Source: Pardosa pseudoannulata (taxonomy: Eukaryota; Arthropoda; Arachnida; Araneae; Lycosidae). Taken from it: a DNA stretch of 64,000 nt. The position numbers and the translations under genes are program-made. Below the pieces are notes generated by a model that saw only the letters and a program-made list of their open reading frames with translations, did not search any database and was not told where the DNA came from. This document shows, piece after piece, positions 12,200 through 23,529 of this stretch; within the stretch, counting starts at the first letter, position 1; each line of letters begins with the position of its first letter. The DNA lies in the NCBI GenBank assembly GCA_032207245.1, contig CM063506.1, forward strand, positions 45,835,909 to 45,899,908, read 5' to 3'.

Positions 12200-12823
12200 A
12201 TAAGCATAATTTATTAAAACAAACAATAATACTCAAATATACCCAGATTAATTAGTTATATTGCCATTTTTTTCTCACTTTAAGTTCTAAAAACTCGTCA
12301 ATTAGTGTGTTATAATTAATAGTTATTTAATAACTCTTTTTCTATATAAAGTAATGACAAACTATTTAATTTTTCTTGACCTAATGTAGATCTTAATTTT
12401 TTTTTATTCTGGCCATTACTGAGAATGATCTTTCACAGCTTGCATTGCTTATTGGAAGGGTTAAATAAATTCTTAGAATTATGTTTAAATTAGGGTATGT
12501 CGCAATATTATTATTGTGAATAAATAACCACATGGATATAGGCGAAATACCTTCAGTAAAGGCGAAAGCCTTAATTGACGCGCATAGTAAAGGTTTGATA
12601 AGTGCGAGGCTCGATCGTATTTACACACATCGGCACTCGCGGGATTGTATGCATAAGCACGGGACACTTGTCGACTTTATCAAACAACGATTCGGCATAA
12701 TTAGGATATGTTCCAGCAATAATTATGAATATCACTTTTTTCTGTTAAATAAAAATTAAAATTAAAAACCTAATTTACGGGCCCCAGGCACGTGCCTAGG
12801 TTGCCTAGGCCTTAATCCGCCCC
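12200..12823 (-). mobile_element. hAT relic with 5' terminus and transposase C-terminus
   Basis: Read on the minus strand it starts CAGGGGCGGATTAAGGCCTA, a classic hAT terminal sequence (12804-12823). It then runs through about 340 bp of non-coding sequence to a transposase C-terminal remnant (12316-12459). The 3' terminal repeat was not found. The structure suggests an internal deletion joining the 5' end to the last part of the gene. Confidence 0.75.
12316..12459 (-). pseudogene. hAT transposase C-terminal dimerisation segment
   Basis: The minus-strand reading begins LPISNASCERSFSVMARIKK, continues with KLRSTLGQEKLNSLSLLYIE, and stops after NNY. It is a close match to the hAT dimerisation domain signature (SNASxERSFSxxxRIKxxLRSTxxQExLNxLxLLxIE). 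Only 47 codons are open, where complete hAT transposases have about 500-700 residues. Nothing upstream is readable, so it is a relic. Confidence 0.85.
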
Positions 12824-13230
12824 TGTATCGAGTTGAAATAATGATACAAACCTATAATTTTAGTGTAAAAACTTCTTTGCATTATTTTATCTATCCAGTC
12901 CGCCGCGTTTTTGAAAGTTAGTGTTTAGTCATAAAAATAAAGATATGACGATGTTATCCTAAAATAGTAAACATTCTTTGGCATTGTAGTGGTGAATGCA
13001 TAAAGAAAGACAAGTGCCCCTGATTTTGAGGAAAAAAAGAAAGAGAGAGAGATAAATTCATTTGTTTTAGTTTACTGGAACAAATAATGGATATTTAGAG
13101 AATTGTGGCACAGGCGTAACAAGTTTTTATACTTCTGGAACATAACCGATCTAAAAGTGTATTATAAGAAACAATGAAAGATATATATAAATAATATAAT
13201 TCTGTATTTTTGAAGGTTGTACTATGGATT
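12824..13230. other. No feature seen
   Basis: AT-rich intronic DNA with a short GA-rich run near 13040. No repeat pair or exon was recognised. Confidence 0.4.
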
Positions 13231-13234
13231 CCTC

Positions 13235-13800
13235 GGCTAAGGGCAGGCGATTAAAATCAATTTATCACGTAATAAAAAAGGTAAAAATAACATTTTTTAA
13301 TAAAATCTTTAACCATCTCATAAAAATCATTTCTTGTAAATTATTTATATCGCGTGCATTATTTTCATAACTTTTATCGCTGAACTTACATATTAAGCAA
13401 AATAATTTTCAATGACTTAAATAATATTAAGTATATAGTGATAATTTTAAATTCAATCATCGATTATACTTTTTTGTTGTAATAAAATTTTAAATCGTAT
13501 TCAATAAATTCTTTTCATATAAGTCGAGGACTACTAAAATATACTTTTAATTTATATATAATTTTGAAATTAAGAAGTTTGTTTTTTTGTTATACATAAC
13601 CACATTTTTGACTCAATGAATTCCATGTGATTCTAAACTGCATACAATCGAGATAGAGGAGTATGACGATAAATAAACTATTGAGAGTGAACCAGATAAT
13701 CTCAGAAAAAACAAACCATTTTATTACCTGCCTCATTGGGTACTTAACAGTTCTGGAATATTAAAAATTTTACTGATCCGTCATATGATCTATATGCTAG
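13235..13800 (+). mobile_element. Helitron-like element family 1, copy with degraded hairpin
   Basis: It matches 33080-33796 (+) and 48221-48610 (-). The 3' end reads CCGTCATATGATCTATATGCTAG and is followed by T. Intact copies have the palindrome CCCGTCATATGACGGG seven bases before CTAG. A hairpin just upstream of CTRR with insertion before T is the Helitron 3' signature. There is no coding capacity, and the 5' end is uncertain. Confidence 0.65.
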
Positions 13801-14055
13801 TATATTGATATTTTACTAAAGGTATTGCACCTTTGTCTAGGTCAGTGGTCGGCAAACTTATCAGCCAAAGAGCCAAATATGAACATTACAACATTTTTAA
13901 AAAAAAAATTGAGAGCCAAATCTGCTTGTTTAGTAAACTTCTATTACACCTAACTTTTATTACACCTAACTTTTATTACACTAAATAAAACTAAATTTCA
14001 TACTTAATGAATATTTATTAATGCGAACAATGTGCTTGCACCTCCTTGGAAAGTT

Positions 14056-14618
14056 TGTATAACACCCTGTTTGGTGGCGCTATATTTGCGTGGGACCTGC
14101 CTGCCTACTGTAGTGGGGCAGGTATGTTCGATCCGCGGTCACTGGGATGCCTATACTCAATAATTTCTCGGAAACTTGGAAGGACAAAACACATTTATTT
14201 ACAACACTTTAAAACAAAATTAAAGAAAATCAAATATAGTGAGTCTCAGAGCCAGTCTTAGCCAGATTTTTAGAACCGAGCCTCGTCTTTTCATCACATC
14301 AGCACAGAGAGATGTTTCTCGGTTGCCGGCTCTATCTCGACTCTCCCCGCTGAACTCCAACTGACCTCTTGCAGATCTCTCCCTTCTTCGAGGGGGGGGG
14401 GGTGTCTGAAAACTTGAGCCCTGCCGAAAAGGGCACATCCTCCTTCTCCAAGGCCCTGCGAAAACAAACAAAGACACCGAAAATCCTCATCGTCCCCCCC
14501 CCTTTTGCCGGCCGGCTTCTTACTTCTCCTAAGAAACGCCGGGTGGACGGGGTCTAATGGGGCGATTCTGCCGATGTCATCCAAGCACACATGTTTTCGT
14601 GGGTGCAAATTCCTTACA
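14056..14618 (+). mobile_element. Putative solo LTR, family 1 copy 1
   Basis: It starts TGTATAACACC and ends AAATTCCTTACA. The related copies at 45045-45619 (+) and 62110-62704 (-) start TGTAATA and end TTACA or TTGTAAG-like forms, giving TG...CA termini about 560-600 bp apart with no internal domain. A central conserved block contains CTTCGAGGGG, CTGCCGAAAAGGG-like and GGCGTTTCTTAGG-like words. A clear target duplication is not visible at this copy. Confidence 0.65.
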
Positions 14619-14701
14619 GTTTGAGTAAGTCACGTTTGTATGTTGTTGTTTTTAATTTTAGGCATGATTCCAAGTTCTCATCAATAAGACGACTTCTCGG
14701 T

Positions 14702-14963
14702 TTACTTTTGATAATGTTCAAAAGTTTGTTCGCATATATATGCAGAACCAAAAAGGGAAAGAACAGCAAACGCGATCTTTTTCAGCTGATCGTAAGAATC
14801 AGAAGTACTATTCCAAGCGTCGAAAATGATCATGCCTTCCTTCTTCAGGTCATTCCAAGCAGACCACTTGTGTTGTGAACTAAGATCACATTTTTTTCTT
14901 CTCCAATATTTCCAATTCAACACAAAGACGTTCGAATTTAGAAGCCATATATCTTTGTTTTTT
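14702..14963 (-). pseudogene. hAT transposase C-terminal remnant
   Basis: The minus-strand reading contains WNDLKKEGMIIFDAWNSTSD followed by SYDQLKKIAFAVLSLFGSAY and ICEQTFE. This resembles the C-terminal region of the hAT transposases that gave rise to host GTF2I-repeat and ZBED-type proteins (AF-VL--FGS-Y-CE--F). Its upstream part is cut by the MITE at 14966-15471 and its downstream part decays before the LTR at 14618. Confidence 0.75.
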
Positions 14964-14965
14964 AA

Positions 14966-15471
14966 CCCTTTAATGCCCAAGTCATTTCTGCCGATTACAT
15001 TTCGGAGCCTATCTTAAATCTAAGTTAATATGGACTGTACAGAACGAAATAAATTTGAAGATCAAACAATTTTGAATACTAGAGCATGTCGCGTTAGTGA
15101 TCAGTTATCGTGTTAAACATAGAGTGACATCTATAAAAAAAAAGGGAAAACTTCCTGAAAAAAAATTTATTTGATATTGCAGGTAAAATAATCTCTGCAA
15201 AATGCTGTAGTGTAACGGAAAAAGCAAATTTGTCATGATCTCAGTCTGTACCTGCCGAAAAAGTAAATTAATGAGCGTTGATCGAAAAATCATAAAATCC
15301 AGATCTAAATGAAAAAAATATAAATAACAGAAATTACTTGAAAATTTCGTAGATTGTTTATAAGATTTCCCATTACCTACTCTCAAAAGGAAAATTTGTT
15401 CTAAGAAAACATAAAAACTCTACAAGCTATTTTTTAGCCGTATCAAAAATGATACGCCAGGCATTAAAGGA
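14966..15471. mobile_element. TTAA-flanked MITE, family 2
   Basis: TTAA lies at 14962-14965 and 15472-15475. The ends read CCCTTTAATGCC and, on the other strand, TCCTTTAATGCC. It sits inside the hAT at 13843-15783, so it is younger than that element. There is no ORF of its own. Confidence 0.8.
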
Positions 15472-15958
15472 TTAAACCTAGAAGTTGTAGCTTGTACATG
15501 GTTTGTGTTTACGTTTACGAAAACTAATAAAATTAAAATCGATGTTCGTTATGTATTTTTACAACAATATAACATTTTAGTTACCTATCTATCTTTTAAC
15601 TTAAACAAAAAAATTATACATGTTCTCGATTTATAGAATAATTTTAATTTATCAAAATAAGATGTAATTTTTTTTCTTACCAAGTTTTTTTTTAAATGAA
15701 AATATTATTGCGCCTTCCATGGTTATTTGTGCCAGAGCCGCACTTAAGGAGCCAAAGAGCCACATGTATATTGTCGAACACTGGTCTAGATGAAAGGGGA
15801 AAGCACTACTGTTGTAGAAATTTGATTTCAGCTAAGCGAAAATAAGACATAATGTCATTTAGGAGCTGATTATAGAAGACAATGCTTCTCGGTAATTCAC
15901 ATTTTTTAAATGCCATCCATAATTCATTTAGTTTTTTTATCAGTATTTTGCTATTTAA

Positions 15959-16495
15959 CCCTTTAACGGACGGTTGTTTTGCAGCGAATCCATCTGTTAA
16001 AAGTTTCTTTTATCTACTTTTTAAAGACATATGAATGATTTTAAAAAAGATTTTCTATGTTTGTGACATCTCAAACTTACAGCAACTAAAAACACTACAC
16101 TTAATTCATTTTTCCATTTGAAAAATTTATTTTAAAAATTGCTTTACTCAGAAAGTTGAGAAATTCGATTTATCTTCCTTTGCGACCCCAAATACCTGTA
16201 TTATTCAAATAACACTTAAAAACTGTTTAACTATTTTTTATTATACACTTTTAATGATAATTATTCATTGTACTCAGACCTTAATAAAAGAAAGTATTAT
16301 CTTCACACAGTACAAAGGGATAGTTTTGCATTTAAACCAGCCCTCTAACCTTTCTTCCTCCCAATGAATGCATATTTCTTTTCATGTATTTTCCATTTAT
16401 AAGGCCCATAGGTAACATTTGTAAGGTTCATTGGTAAAATTTATAAACTAATTTCATTAAATCTTAAGAAATTTATATTAGTGTCCTTTAAAGGG
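15959..16495. mobile_element. TTAA-flanked MITE, family 3
   Basis: TTAA lies at 15955-15958 and 16496-16499. The ends are CCCTTTAACGGAC and, on the other strand, CCCTTTAAAGGAC. It is 537 bp, AT-rich and non-coding. Confidence 0.8.
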
Positions 16496-16499
16496 TTAA

Positions 16500-17032
16500 A
16501 GGCTTATATACATCAAACCTTGAAATTAAAAAGACCGAACATCCATTAAGAAGCTGCTATTTGATTAATCTACAATGTTGAAAAATATTATCTGCCTCTT
16601 TCCTGGAGTGGAGGATTACATTAATACTGCCTTTATAACAGATTCAAAGAGATAAGAATGTAATTTTTAAAATAAATTGAGCATTCGCATATTTTCCGCA
16701 CACAATTTTATCACCCTTTAAAAATATCCTATTATGCTCGGAAACTTTTATTTTTTTACCCTTCCCTATCTCTAAAGTTTAATCCTCGATGTAGTTTAAC
16801 GTTGATTTTTTTTTTTCAACAGGAAACTTCTAGCTGCGCTTAATTATTTAATGAGGTAAGGCGAGTCAAAATATTTGAAAAACATGTTTAGATTTTTCTG
16901 ACAATTAAGGGTATTTAAGACAGATGTTAAGCATAATAGTTTGAATTTTAAAAGAATATTTTACCCCACTTCGTATCTCCGGGAATCGTTACCTTTTCTT
17001 TTATTCTCTTTATGTCTTTAATGCGATATATA
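16500..17032. other. No feature seen
   Basis: AT-rich intronic DNA. A small acceptor/donor pair around 16823-16855 was examined and gives an in-frame stop in the expected phase. Confidence 0.4.
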
Positions 17033-17551
17033 CAGTCTGTTTCATAAGAGCGTGTCGTCTATTTCTTTGAAAATACAAACGAATTAGTTAAAGATACATT
17101 TGTACCGTGTAGTATACATATTAAACTGAAATGTATTTCGCCTAATAAGTTGTCCAGTCTCCATTATTATCGATTATGCAAGAATCACTTTATCATTCGA
17201 TTTTGACGTTGAGCGGCGTTTACCCCGTTCCAGTAGGTCGTCAACATTTTGTACCGCTTTATAACGGGCTACCCACTTCTTGACGAACGACTCCGACGTT
17301 CTCATGTACCGGGCTGCCGCTGCACAAGACATTTTTGGTCCTTTTGGATGGTTACACAGAAACACTGCCTCAAAACGGCTCGCAGCTCTCATTTTGGAAT
17401 CGTTGATTTAAACACAGCAAAACAATTCGAATAAAGAATATAACCATAAAGCATTCTTCCCTAATGTTTGAAGAACACGTGCAATGAAGCCGATATCTAC
17501 GCGCTATCTATTGACGAAGTTATGAGCGACACGCTCTTATGAAACAGCTCT
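17033..17551 (-). mobile_element. Tc1/mariner-like deletion derivative
   Basis: The inverted ends share a perfect 21-bp core, CTGTTTCATAAGAGCGTGTC plus G, and are flanked by TA on both sides (17031-17032 and 17552-17553). The 519-bp element encodes only an N-terminal helix-turn-helix segment (17174-17392). A complete Tc1-like transposase needs about 1 kb, so this copy is non-autonomous. Confidence 0.85.
17174..17392 (-). pseudogene. Tc1-like transposase N-terminal HTH remnant
   Basis: The 72-residue minus-strand reading has a helix-turn-helix DNA-binding pattern (MSCAAAARYMRTSESFVKKW then VARYKAVQNVDDLLERGKRR) typical of Tc1/mariner transposase N-termini. The catalytic DDE part is absent. 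It lies inside the inverted repeats of the 17033-17551 element. Confidence 0.7.
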
Positions 17552-17627
17552 TATGTGTATATGGTGTTTGTGATATTTGCGAGAGCTACGATGTTTGCTA
17601 CAGAAGTGTTAACGAAATTGCGAGCTA

Positions 17628-17690
17628 CATCCTGGAGCCGATTTTGAACGGCTGCAAATACCCATGTCAGTAATGGAATTGTAACTTAAT
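17628..17690 (-). repeat. SINE-A fragment
   Basis: The string GCCGATTTTGAACGGCTGCA, then AATACCCATG and CAGTAATGG, matches the junction between head and tail of SINE-A on the minus strand. It is short and decayed. Confidence 0.55.
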
Positions 17691-18242
17691 GAGAAAAACA
17701 GCTTCGAAAGAGAATTCTTTACATACCCGAGCATCATCCACTGTACGTGTATATTATCGTTTCATGGGGATGTAAAATGATATCGCCAGGTTGCAGTCCT
17801 GACCTGAAGTGGGTATTGAAGGAATACTAAATGCTGGTTATTATTATTATTATTATTGTTGTTGTTGTTATTATTATGTCAATTAACCGAAAATCTTCGT
17901 TAACCGAAGTCGGTTTCTTCTTCACTTTTCATTCTTTTAGTATTATCCAAAATTTTCTCTTTACAAACATGCATTTTTAAAGTTTTCTTTTTTCCCACAT
18001 TCCTTTTGTATCCGTCCTTTTCAAACGACGAGTGTAAATAAATATCTCTGAATTTCCTTTTTTAGAATTTCTTCTAGCAAGCACAAATATCGGTATGAGT
18101 GTACTCCTCCCCACTTTCAAACATCCCTTTTCTAAACAAAAACACACCCCATTTCAAGTTTGGAAGGTCATACTGCCGAGTCTCACAACAATCGAATGTT
18201 ATTGCACCAATGACGATACTACATATTAAACTAGATGATTAT

Positions 18243-18323
18243 TGATGAATTCTCGATGATCCGAAAATTTCGATTATCCGGAGTAGGTTCGGTCCAATTA
18301 CTTCGGATAATCGAGGTTCTACT
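18243..18323. mobile_element. pogo/Tigger-like terminus
   Basis: The right part reads, on the minus strand, CAGTAGAACCTCGATTATCC, a known type of pogo-superfamily terminal repeat, and an internal repeat of CGATTATCCGG follows. A possible partner end with AACCGAAAATCTTCGTTAAC lies at 17886. No transposase was seen between them. Confidence 0.45.
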
Positions 18324-18683
18324 GTATTATAATTGTTATTAAACAGCGACACTTTAATTCTTTGAGTATGAGAGTTCTGAAGATACGGTATTTGATTTCG
18401 CCAGAGTCTAAGAGTCTTCTGAATGTTCTTTCTACACATTATAGGACAGAATTTTATCGAGGCTATTGCGGAGCATTCCCTCTAGCTTAATATCTTTTTC
18501 TGTTGGTCGCGAAGGGGGTTGCTTGGTCTCTCTTCAAGGTCTTAATTATTTTTTAAACATAGAGGACTTTTTAATCTTATGCGACAGCAGTGGTACCCGT
18601 ATATTCCACTCTGCTAGAATTTTTTTATAATTTTATTAATATCTTCGAGCATTTTTATGTTTATTTAAAATACCCTTACGTTT

Positions 18684-18834
18684 TGGTTTGATTTAGAGCA
18701 CTACTGTCTACTTTTTTGCTACATGAGGGCAGCCGATTCCGAACGGCTACGAACATCCATGCCAGCAGCTGGATTTGAACCCACGAACTCCAGTACCGAA
18801 GAGCAACGCTCTACCATTCGGCCATCGTCCGGCA
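18684..18834 (-). repeat. SINE-A copy with internal deletion
   Basis: The minus-strand copy includes the A-box region (CGATGGCCGAATGG), B box and linker, but about 28 bp of the tail (the CTGCTTAA...CTAATGAG section in + reading) is deleted. The end is TTGGTTTGATTTAG in place of clean CCAAA units. Confidence 0.75.
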
Positions 18835-19132
18835 ATCGCCCTTACGTAACTCACCCATCTGATTTCCTTATGCGAACAGTCTCACTTCGTTGTCTCTGGC
18901 TTTATTTTTCGCTCTGAACGTTGCTGTAGTACTGCGAACTTGTAGCATACCACTAATACTCTTCTCCTAGCACTGAAATGGTCAAGTTAACATAACAATT
19001 TTATTAATGTGCAATTTGCTCGGGAGTAGAAAAGCTGTTACTGGGGTGATGTAAAAAATTAAAAACTGTGTGGTAGTAACCAATTAACTTAATGAATTAC
19101 TATTACTTGTAAAATCCTGATATTTAGATATA

Positions 19133-20003
19133 CGAGGGTTGGGGCAAAAGTCATGACAACTATTTTTTTCTTGAAGATACCAGTCCGGTTGGAAAATGTG
19201 AAATATACAGACGAAAGAACAAGGTGTTAACTACATATGTGGACAATGAATAGTACTGAAATATCGTAACACACTAATTTATTACGGTAGTATACAGAAC
19301 GGAATGCCTCCAAGGTGCAAAAGAATGACAACACACTACACATAAAGTTGTCATGACAAACCTGGGCCTAAAGACCCTCAAAGTAGTCCCCTGCTACTGT
19401 CACGTGCAAGGTGGGTGGAGCATATTGCACAGCGCACCCACCTTTGAACTTCCGTCAGTGCATGCGATGCGATTTTGCGTAGGTGCAACTCATTACGCAA
19501 TATCCTGTGGACTGCGTTTTTCGATGTCACTTATTCTCTCTAACACCTGTAGTTTCCATCGTCTGTCTTCATCCATGAGCTGCTCGATGACAGCACGTGC
19601 CACGTCGGTCCGCACACAGACCGGTCGTCCCGAACCGGTCGTCCTCACTGGTCAACACACGTCCTTGCTGAAACTTTCCTACCCACCGTGCTACGGTACG
19701 GTATGGTAGGGAATTATTCCCAAGGGCTTTCACTAATTCTGTGACATTCCATCCCATTTCGCCTAATGAGAACGGCTATTTTGAAGTAAGCGTGCTGCTC
19801 AACACGGGTTAATTCCATCTCGCACGACACTCACTGACTGATTTCACAGCCCTCGCTGCGCTACTACCAGCTATCACAGAGCCATCTGTTGTTCTGTATA
19901 CACATTATGCCTGCAGAACTTCCACACGACACATATACGTTTGTGATCCGTTCACATATATACAAGAAAAAAAATAGTTGCCATGACTTATGCCCAACCC
20001 TCG
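19133..20003 (-). mobile_element. Mariner-like element with ~38-bp inverted repeats
   Basis: The ends are CGAGGGTTGGGGCAAAAGTC (left) and CGAGGGTTGGGCATAAGTCA (right, other strand), similar for about 38 bp and flanked by TA at 19131-19132 and 20004-20005. The 871-bp interior keeps only part of the transposase gene on the minus strand (19569-19757 and frameshifted neighbours). It lies in an LMLN intron. Confidence 0.9.
19569..19757 (-). pseudogene. Mariner transposase N-terminal remnant
   Basis: The reading TELVKALGNNSLPYRTVARW followed by VGKFQQGRVLTSEDDRFG is the mariner N-terminal helix-turn-helix and linker (LPYxTVxRWVxxFxxGRxSTxDxxRxGRP). A frameshift follows. The next frame carries a VERISDIEK/HRILR-like stretch. 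The catalytic aspartates are not readable. Confidence 0.75.
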
Positions 20004-20513
20004 TATCTACATATTCTGGAAAGATAAAAGAATGCTACAATAATAAACTAATCATGACACTCTAATGGTTAATAAACATTTTATCCTGTAGCACCTTAAA
20101 ACATGAGTGGTATCTTCAAACATCAGTTCTTAACAAGCATACATATTCAGAAAAAGTGTATACGTAATTAACAATATTTCACCATAATTTACAACATTCT
20201 TTCAATAAAGGTGACAAAAATGTGAAAAGTAGAATGTGTCCTCTGTGCTTCATTGTATAAAAATCTGCTGGGGGAAATGAGATAAAGTTAGCTGTATAGA
20301 AGCTGCCAAAAAAAGGGAGTATTCGCTTTCCTTCTGATCATCCTGGTGTTGCCACAGCCCACTTGTAATGAAGTGAAGTTTATCCACACTCCAGCCAGCA
20401 ACAGGAGGAAGTACTAACAAATCCCTACTGTGCCAAACTCATGGAGGATTTGAAGTTTAATACTCGACATTTAGAGAAGAGTTAGACTTTTGTGTGTACC
20501 ACCGAGGGATTTT

Positions 20514-20693
20514 GGTTTGGTTTGGTTTGGAGCGCTACGGTCTACTTTTTGCAACACGAGGACTATTGAGACCGGAACCTACTGCTTAAAGCCGATTCCG
20601 AAAGGCTACGAACATCCATGCCAATGTGGGATTCGAACCCTTGAACTCCGGTTCCAAAGGCCAACACCCTGACCATTCGGCCATCGTTCGGCC
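20514..20693 (-). repeat. SINE-A, near full length, with TSD
   Basis: On the minus strand it runs GGCCGAACGATGGCCGAATG (A box), B box GGGTTCGAATCCC, linker, shared tail, then CCAAACCAAACCAAA. The target duplication is CCGAGG(G/T)ATTTT at 20502-20513 and 20694-20705 (11 of 12). It is a target-primed insertion about 120 bp upstream of an LMLN exon. Confidence 0.9.
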
Positions 20694-20822
20694 CCGAGGT
20701 ATTTTTCTTATTAAATTTGGAAGAGGATGTGAATCTTAGATCTTTATAATAACATTGTGAGACTTATAAAGAATTAAGGTTAATTACTTCCCTACAAATG
20801 AATTGATTTCTTTTCTTTGCAG

Positions 20823-20975
20823 TACGAGTGTGTCTCTGGGCATCTCCATGTGATCGTGGCCAACCACACCTACACGTGCTTCCATACTGGCCAGCAGTTG
20901 AAAATTCAGATTTTCTTCCAAGGGTGGCTCCACATAGGAACGATTGTGTGCCCGCCGTGTCACGAAATCTGTGGA
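20823..20975 (+). CDS. LMLN: Leishmanolysin-like peptidase, penultimate exon
   Basis: The exon has a strong polypyrimidine acceptor (TTTCTTTGCAG) and a consensus donor GTGAGT at 20976. It is 51 codons in phase 0: YECVSGHLHVIVANHTYTCF, then HTGQQLKIQIFFQGWLHIGT, then IVCPPCHEICG. This matches the cysteine-rich C-terminal domain of LMLN/invadolysin, with the conserved C-x-x-x-G-L, a G-Q, GW-x-x-x-G and a CPxCxxxC cluster. An N-glycosylation site (NHT) is present, consistent with a secreted or membrane-anchored ectodomain. The exon is free of indels and stops, so the gene looks intact here. Confidence 0.92.
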
Positions 20976-21506
20976 GTGAGTACAGATTTTTTTTTCTTTC
21001 TTTCATTACTTTTTTTTTTGTTGTGGCCAAGTTTTGAAATCGTGAATATTTTGCAAGTAGTGCCCAAATTGCTTTGAGAGTCGTTTTTATTTTAATCCAT
21101 TCCCATAAACTATATGTAGTTAGTTTATATTTCTCGTTTACTTTTTTACACACACACACATTCGGCGGCCCTCTGGCAATTCCCCCCCCCCGCCCCAGGT
21201 GATTTTTTTCTACACTCTAAAAAGATGGTTTAATAGACTACGTCGTTTTAAACATAGTGAAGCAAAAAGTTAAGACATCTTTTTACAAATAAGTATTTTT
21301 AAAATTCTTTTTCCTTTTACATTACAATTATCTCGTCGACAGGAGAAACCAAATTTGAAGACATTTCTTGCACCTTTTCCAGATTATGTGATACATTTAA
21401 TAGAATTTTTCTAGTGGGAATAAGTTAAAAAAATCAATTATTAGTACAATCCTGCTTATGCATCTTTCGCGTACATTTGGCAATGAGAGATTTTTCAGAT
21501 ATTTAA

Positions 21507-21871
21507 CCCCTTAACGTGCACGCTCGATTTAACTCGAGCGCGCTAAACTGGCGAAACTGTGCACACTCGAGATAATTCGAGCGGCGTTGTACTTTATGTT
21601 GCTATAATTTTTCACACTCGAATGCAATCGAGAATTGAAAATAACTATGTGAAAAAAAAAAACACTCAATCGTTTTATTTATATTTATCATTTAGATGGG
21701 ATTGTAAGCTATATTCGACTATTTTCTGCAATGTTTTTAAAATCCAAAATTGCAATAAAAATTTTGATTATTTTTGTAATTTTCTTGGCAAGCAAACATT
21801 CTAAACTGTGTTTTTTACTTTTAAAAAATTGATTTTTTTGGCCGGCCTTTAAAAAAAACTGCATTAAGGGA
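21507..21871. mobile_element. TTAA-flanked MITE, family 4
   Basis: TTAA lies at 21503-21506 and 21872-21875. The left end, CCCCTTAACGTGCACGCTCG, is followed by repeated CTCGAG-containing words. The right end on the other strand is TCCCTTAATGCAG. It is 365 bp and non-coding. Confidence 0.75.
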
Positions 21872-23156
21872 TTAATATTTAACAGATTGATATATACATG
21901 ATTGTCACTCTCTCGTTGATCAATTTTTACTACTTCGAGTTTAAAATGTATTTAATATAAAATTAATATAAAAGGCAGTTTAATAAAGGGTTTCTAGTTT
22001 AAAATATAGTATTTTCTTATAAACTGAATAAGGTATTTGGAGAATTAATATTGATTCATACATTTAAATTTTCTAAAATTCTTCGAACAAAACTATTTTT
22101 TAAGGATTATTTTCTACTTGCAAATACATATTTGCAAAAATAAAAATAAATTTATATATTACAATTTACCATTGCTTTTTTCCCAAATATATATATATAT
22201 ATTGCAGTTAAATTTTAGGAACGCTCTAGATTCATGTTTACTACAAAATTAAATTTCGAACGTTATATTTAATATTTTGTTTATTTTCTTGGAGTTTAAT
22301 TTTAATTCACTTGACACTCAAGCGGCGAAATTATGCCCTAAAAACATTAAAAACATCTCAGTTTGCAGTATCTTTCAGGTGCGAAAATTTCGTCGAAAAT
22401 TATTCTGGAGTAAAATAATCAATGAAACGCGAAACTCCGGAAAATAAATTTTAACGGTTATATGATGGTAGATAGATTTTCTCAACCAATTTTGTAAATG
22501 TTTTCTATCGTGCGCTTAAGATACTCGCGTTGCCAAAATAGGAAAGAAAAAAGTAATTGCAAATTCCCCGAGTAAATTTGCAAAGTGAATTTGACTGGAA
22601 CTCACTAGATGGTAAATTTTCTCATCTAAACTGCCATAGGGATATTGATTGGAAAGTGTTTTTTTTGCAAATTTAATATATGAATTTTTTTTCTTGAAAA
22701 ATGTTGCATTTTCCGCCTGAAAGCTCTTAAGTCGTTTATGAAAATCGATCTATTTCTTGAATTTTATTTATTTTCATAGACGTTGGAACCTCGATCTAAC
22801 ATTTTCCAACGGACCGGTGAATGAAAACGATAAATACGGGAATGTGGGAAATGGGTGTAGAAATTTGGTAATTGTTAATAAAAAGCAATTAATCACGATT
22901 TTTGTATGCATTTATATCTATTTTTAGTTATTGTACCAATCAAAAAGATATTTGTAAGGGGGAAAAATAAAGCAAAAATGTGCTTAAATACACTATTTTA
23001 AGTTTAAAATTCATATTAAAATTATTGTATTTAAAGACATTAATTTTAAGCATTAATTACCACATGCATTCTTAAATTTAATTTCTGATAAAGTCTGTTA
23101 ATTTTCTCTGTTTGATTTAAAAAAGTTTTTTCTCAAAATTTTTTCTACTCTTTCTT

Positions 23157-23470
23157 GCGTCTCCTGGTGAGCCGCGGCGGTTGCTTAATAAGCAAGGAAC
23201 GATCGAGGCTTGAGCCAGCGAAAAATGGATTGTGTTCATTAATAGTAATTGTGAACTCAAAAAGAGGTTCTTGGTTGTAATGTCCTCCAAGTTCCCAAGC
23301 GATACCTCTTAGGGTGGCAGGTAAGCCTGGAAGGGTGTGTGTGTGTATTCTGCTTGGTTCCTGCTTCTAAATTACGAGGAGCTACCTGTGCAAAACTCGT
23401 CCTTTCACCTTAGCGGTGCTCTTGAAAGCGAAAAGCGCATCGCTTTGTTTTAATGCGAGTAGCCTCTGGC
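23157..23470 (+). repeat. Diverged interspersed repeat (pair with 61350-61650)
   Basis: It shares with 61350-61650 the blocks CTCCAAGTTCCCAAGCGATA, GGGTGGCAGG and CTGCTTCTAAA in the same order. The upstream part may be a decayed tRNA-like head. It runs into the flank of the LTR at 23530. Confidence 0.5.
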
Positions 23471-23529
23471 TAACGTATGTGGCTCGTCCAAGTGGGATTA
23501 GCAATAGCAACACGTCTACCAGTTGATAT

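Larger units (their letters stand above)
13843..15783 (-). mobile_element. hAT element, interrupted by an LTR and a TTAA MITE
   Basis: The ends CAGTGGTCGGCAAAC and (other strand) CAGTGTTCGACAATA are hAT-type. The flanking 8-mers GTCTAGGT (13835-13842) and GTCTAGAT (15784-15791) match 7 of 8. Inside are a solo LTR (14056-14618), a transposase remnant (14702-14963) and a TTAA MITE (14966-15471). Removing the two insertions leaves about 0.87 kb, so it was already a deletion derivative or has decayed. Confidence 0.85.

Noticed and set aside
16823..16855. Small exon between AACAG and GTAAG
   Set aside because: It has an in-frame stop (TAG) in the phase required after the 649-718 exon.
18760..18834. 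tRNA-like sequences with B boxes (also at 20630, 30478, 46378, 53525, 63815) as tRNA genes
   Set aside because: All are heads of dispersed SINE-A copies followed by the same linker and tail. Acceptor stems do not close, and several copies have target duplications.
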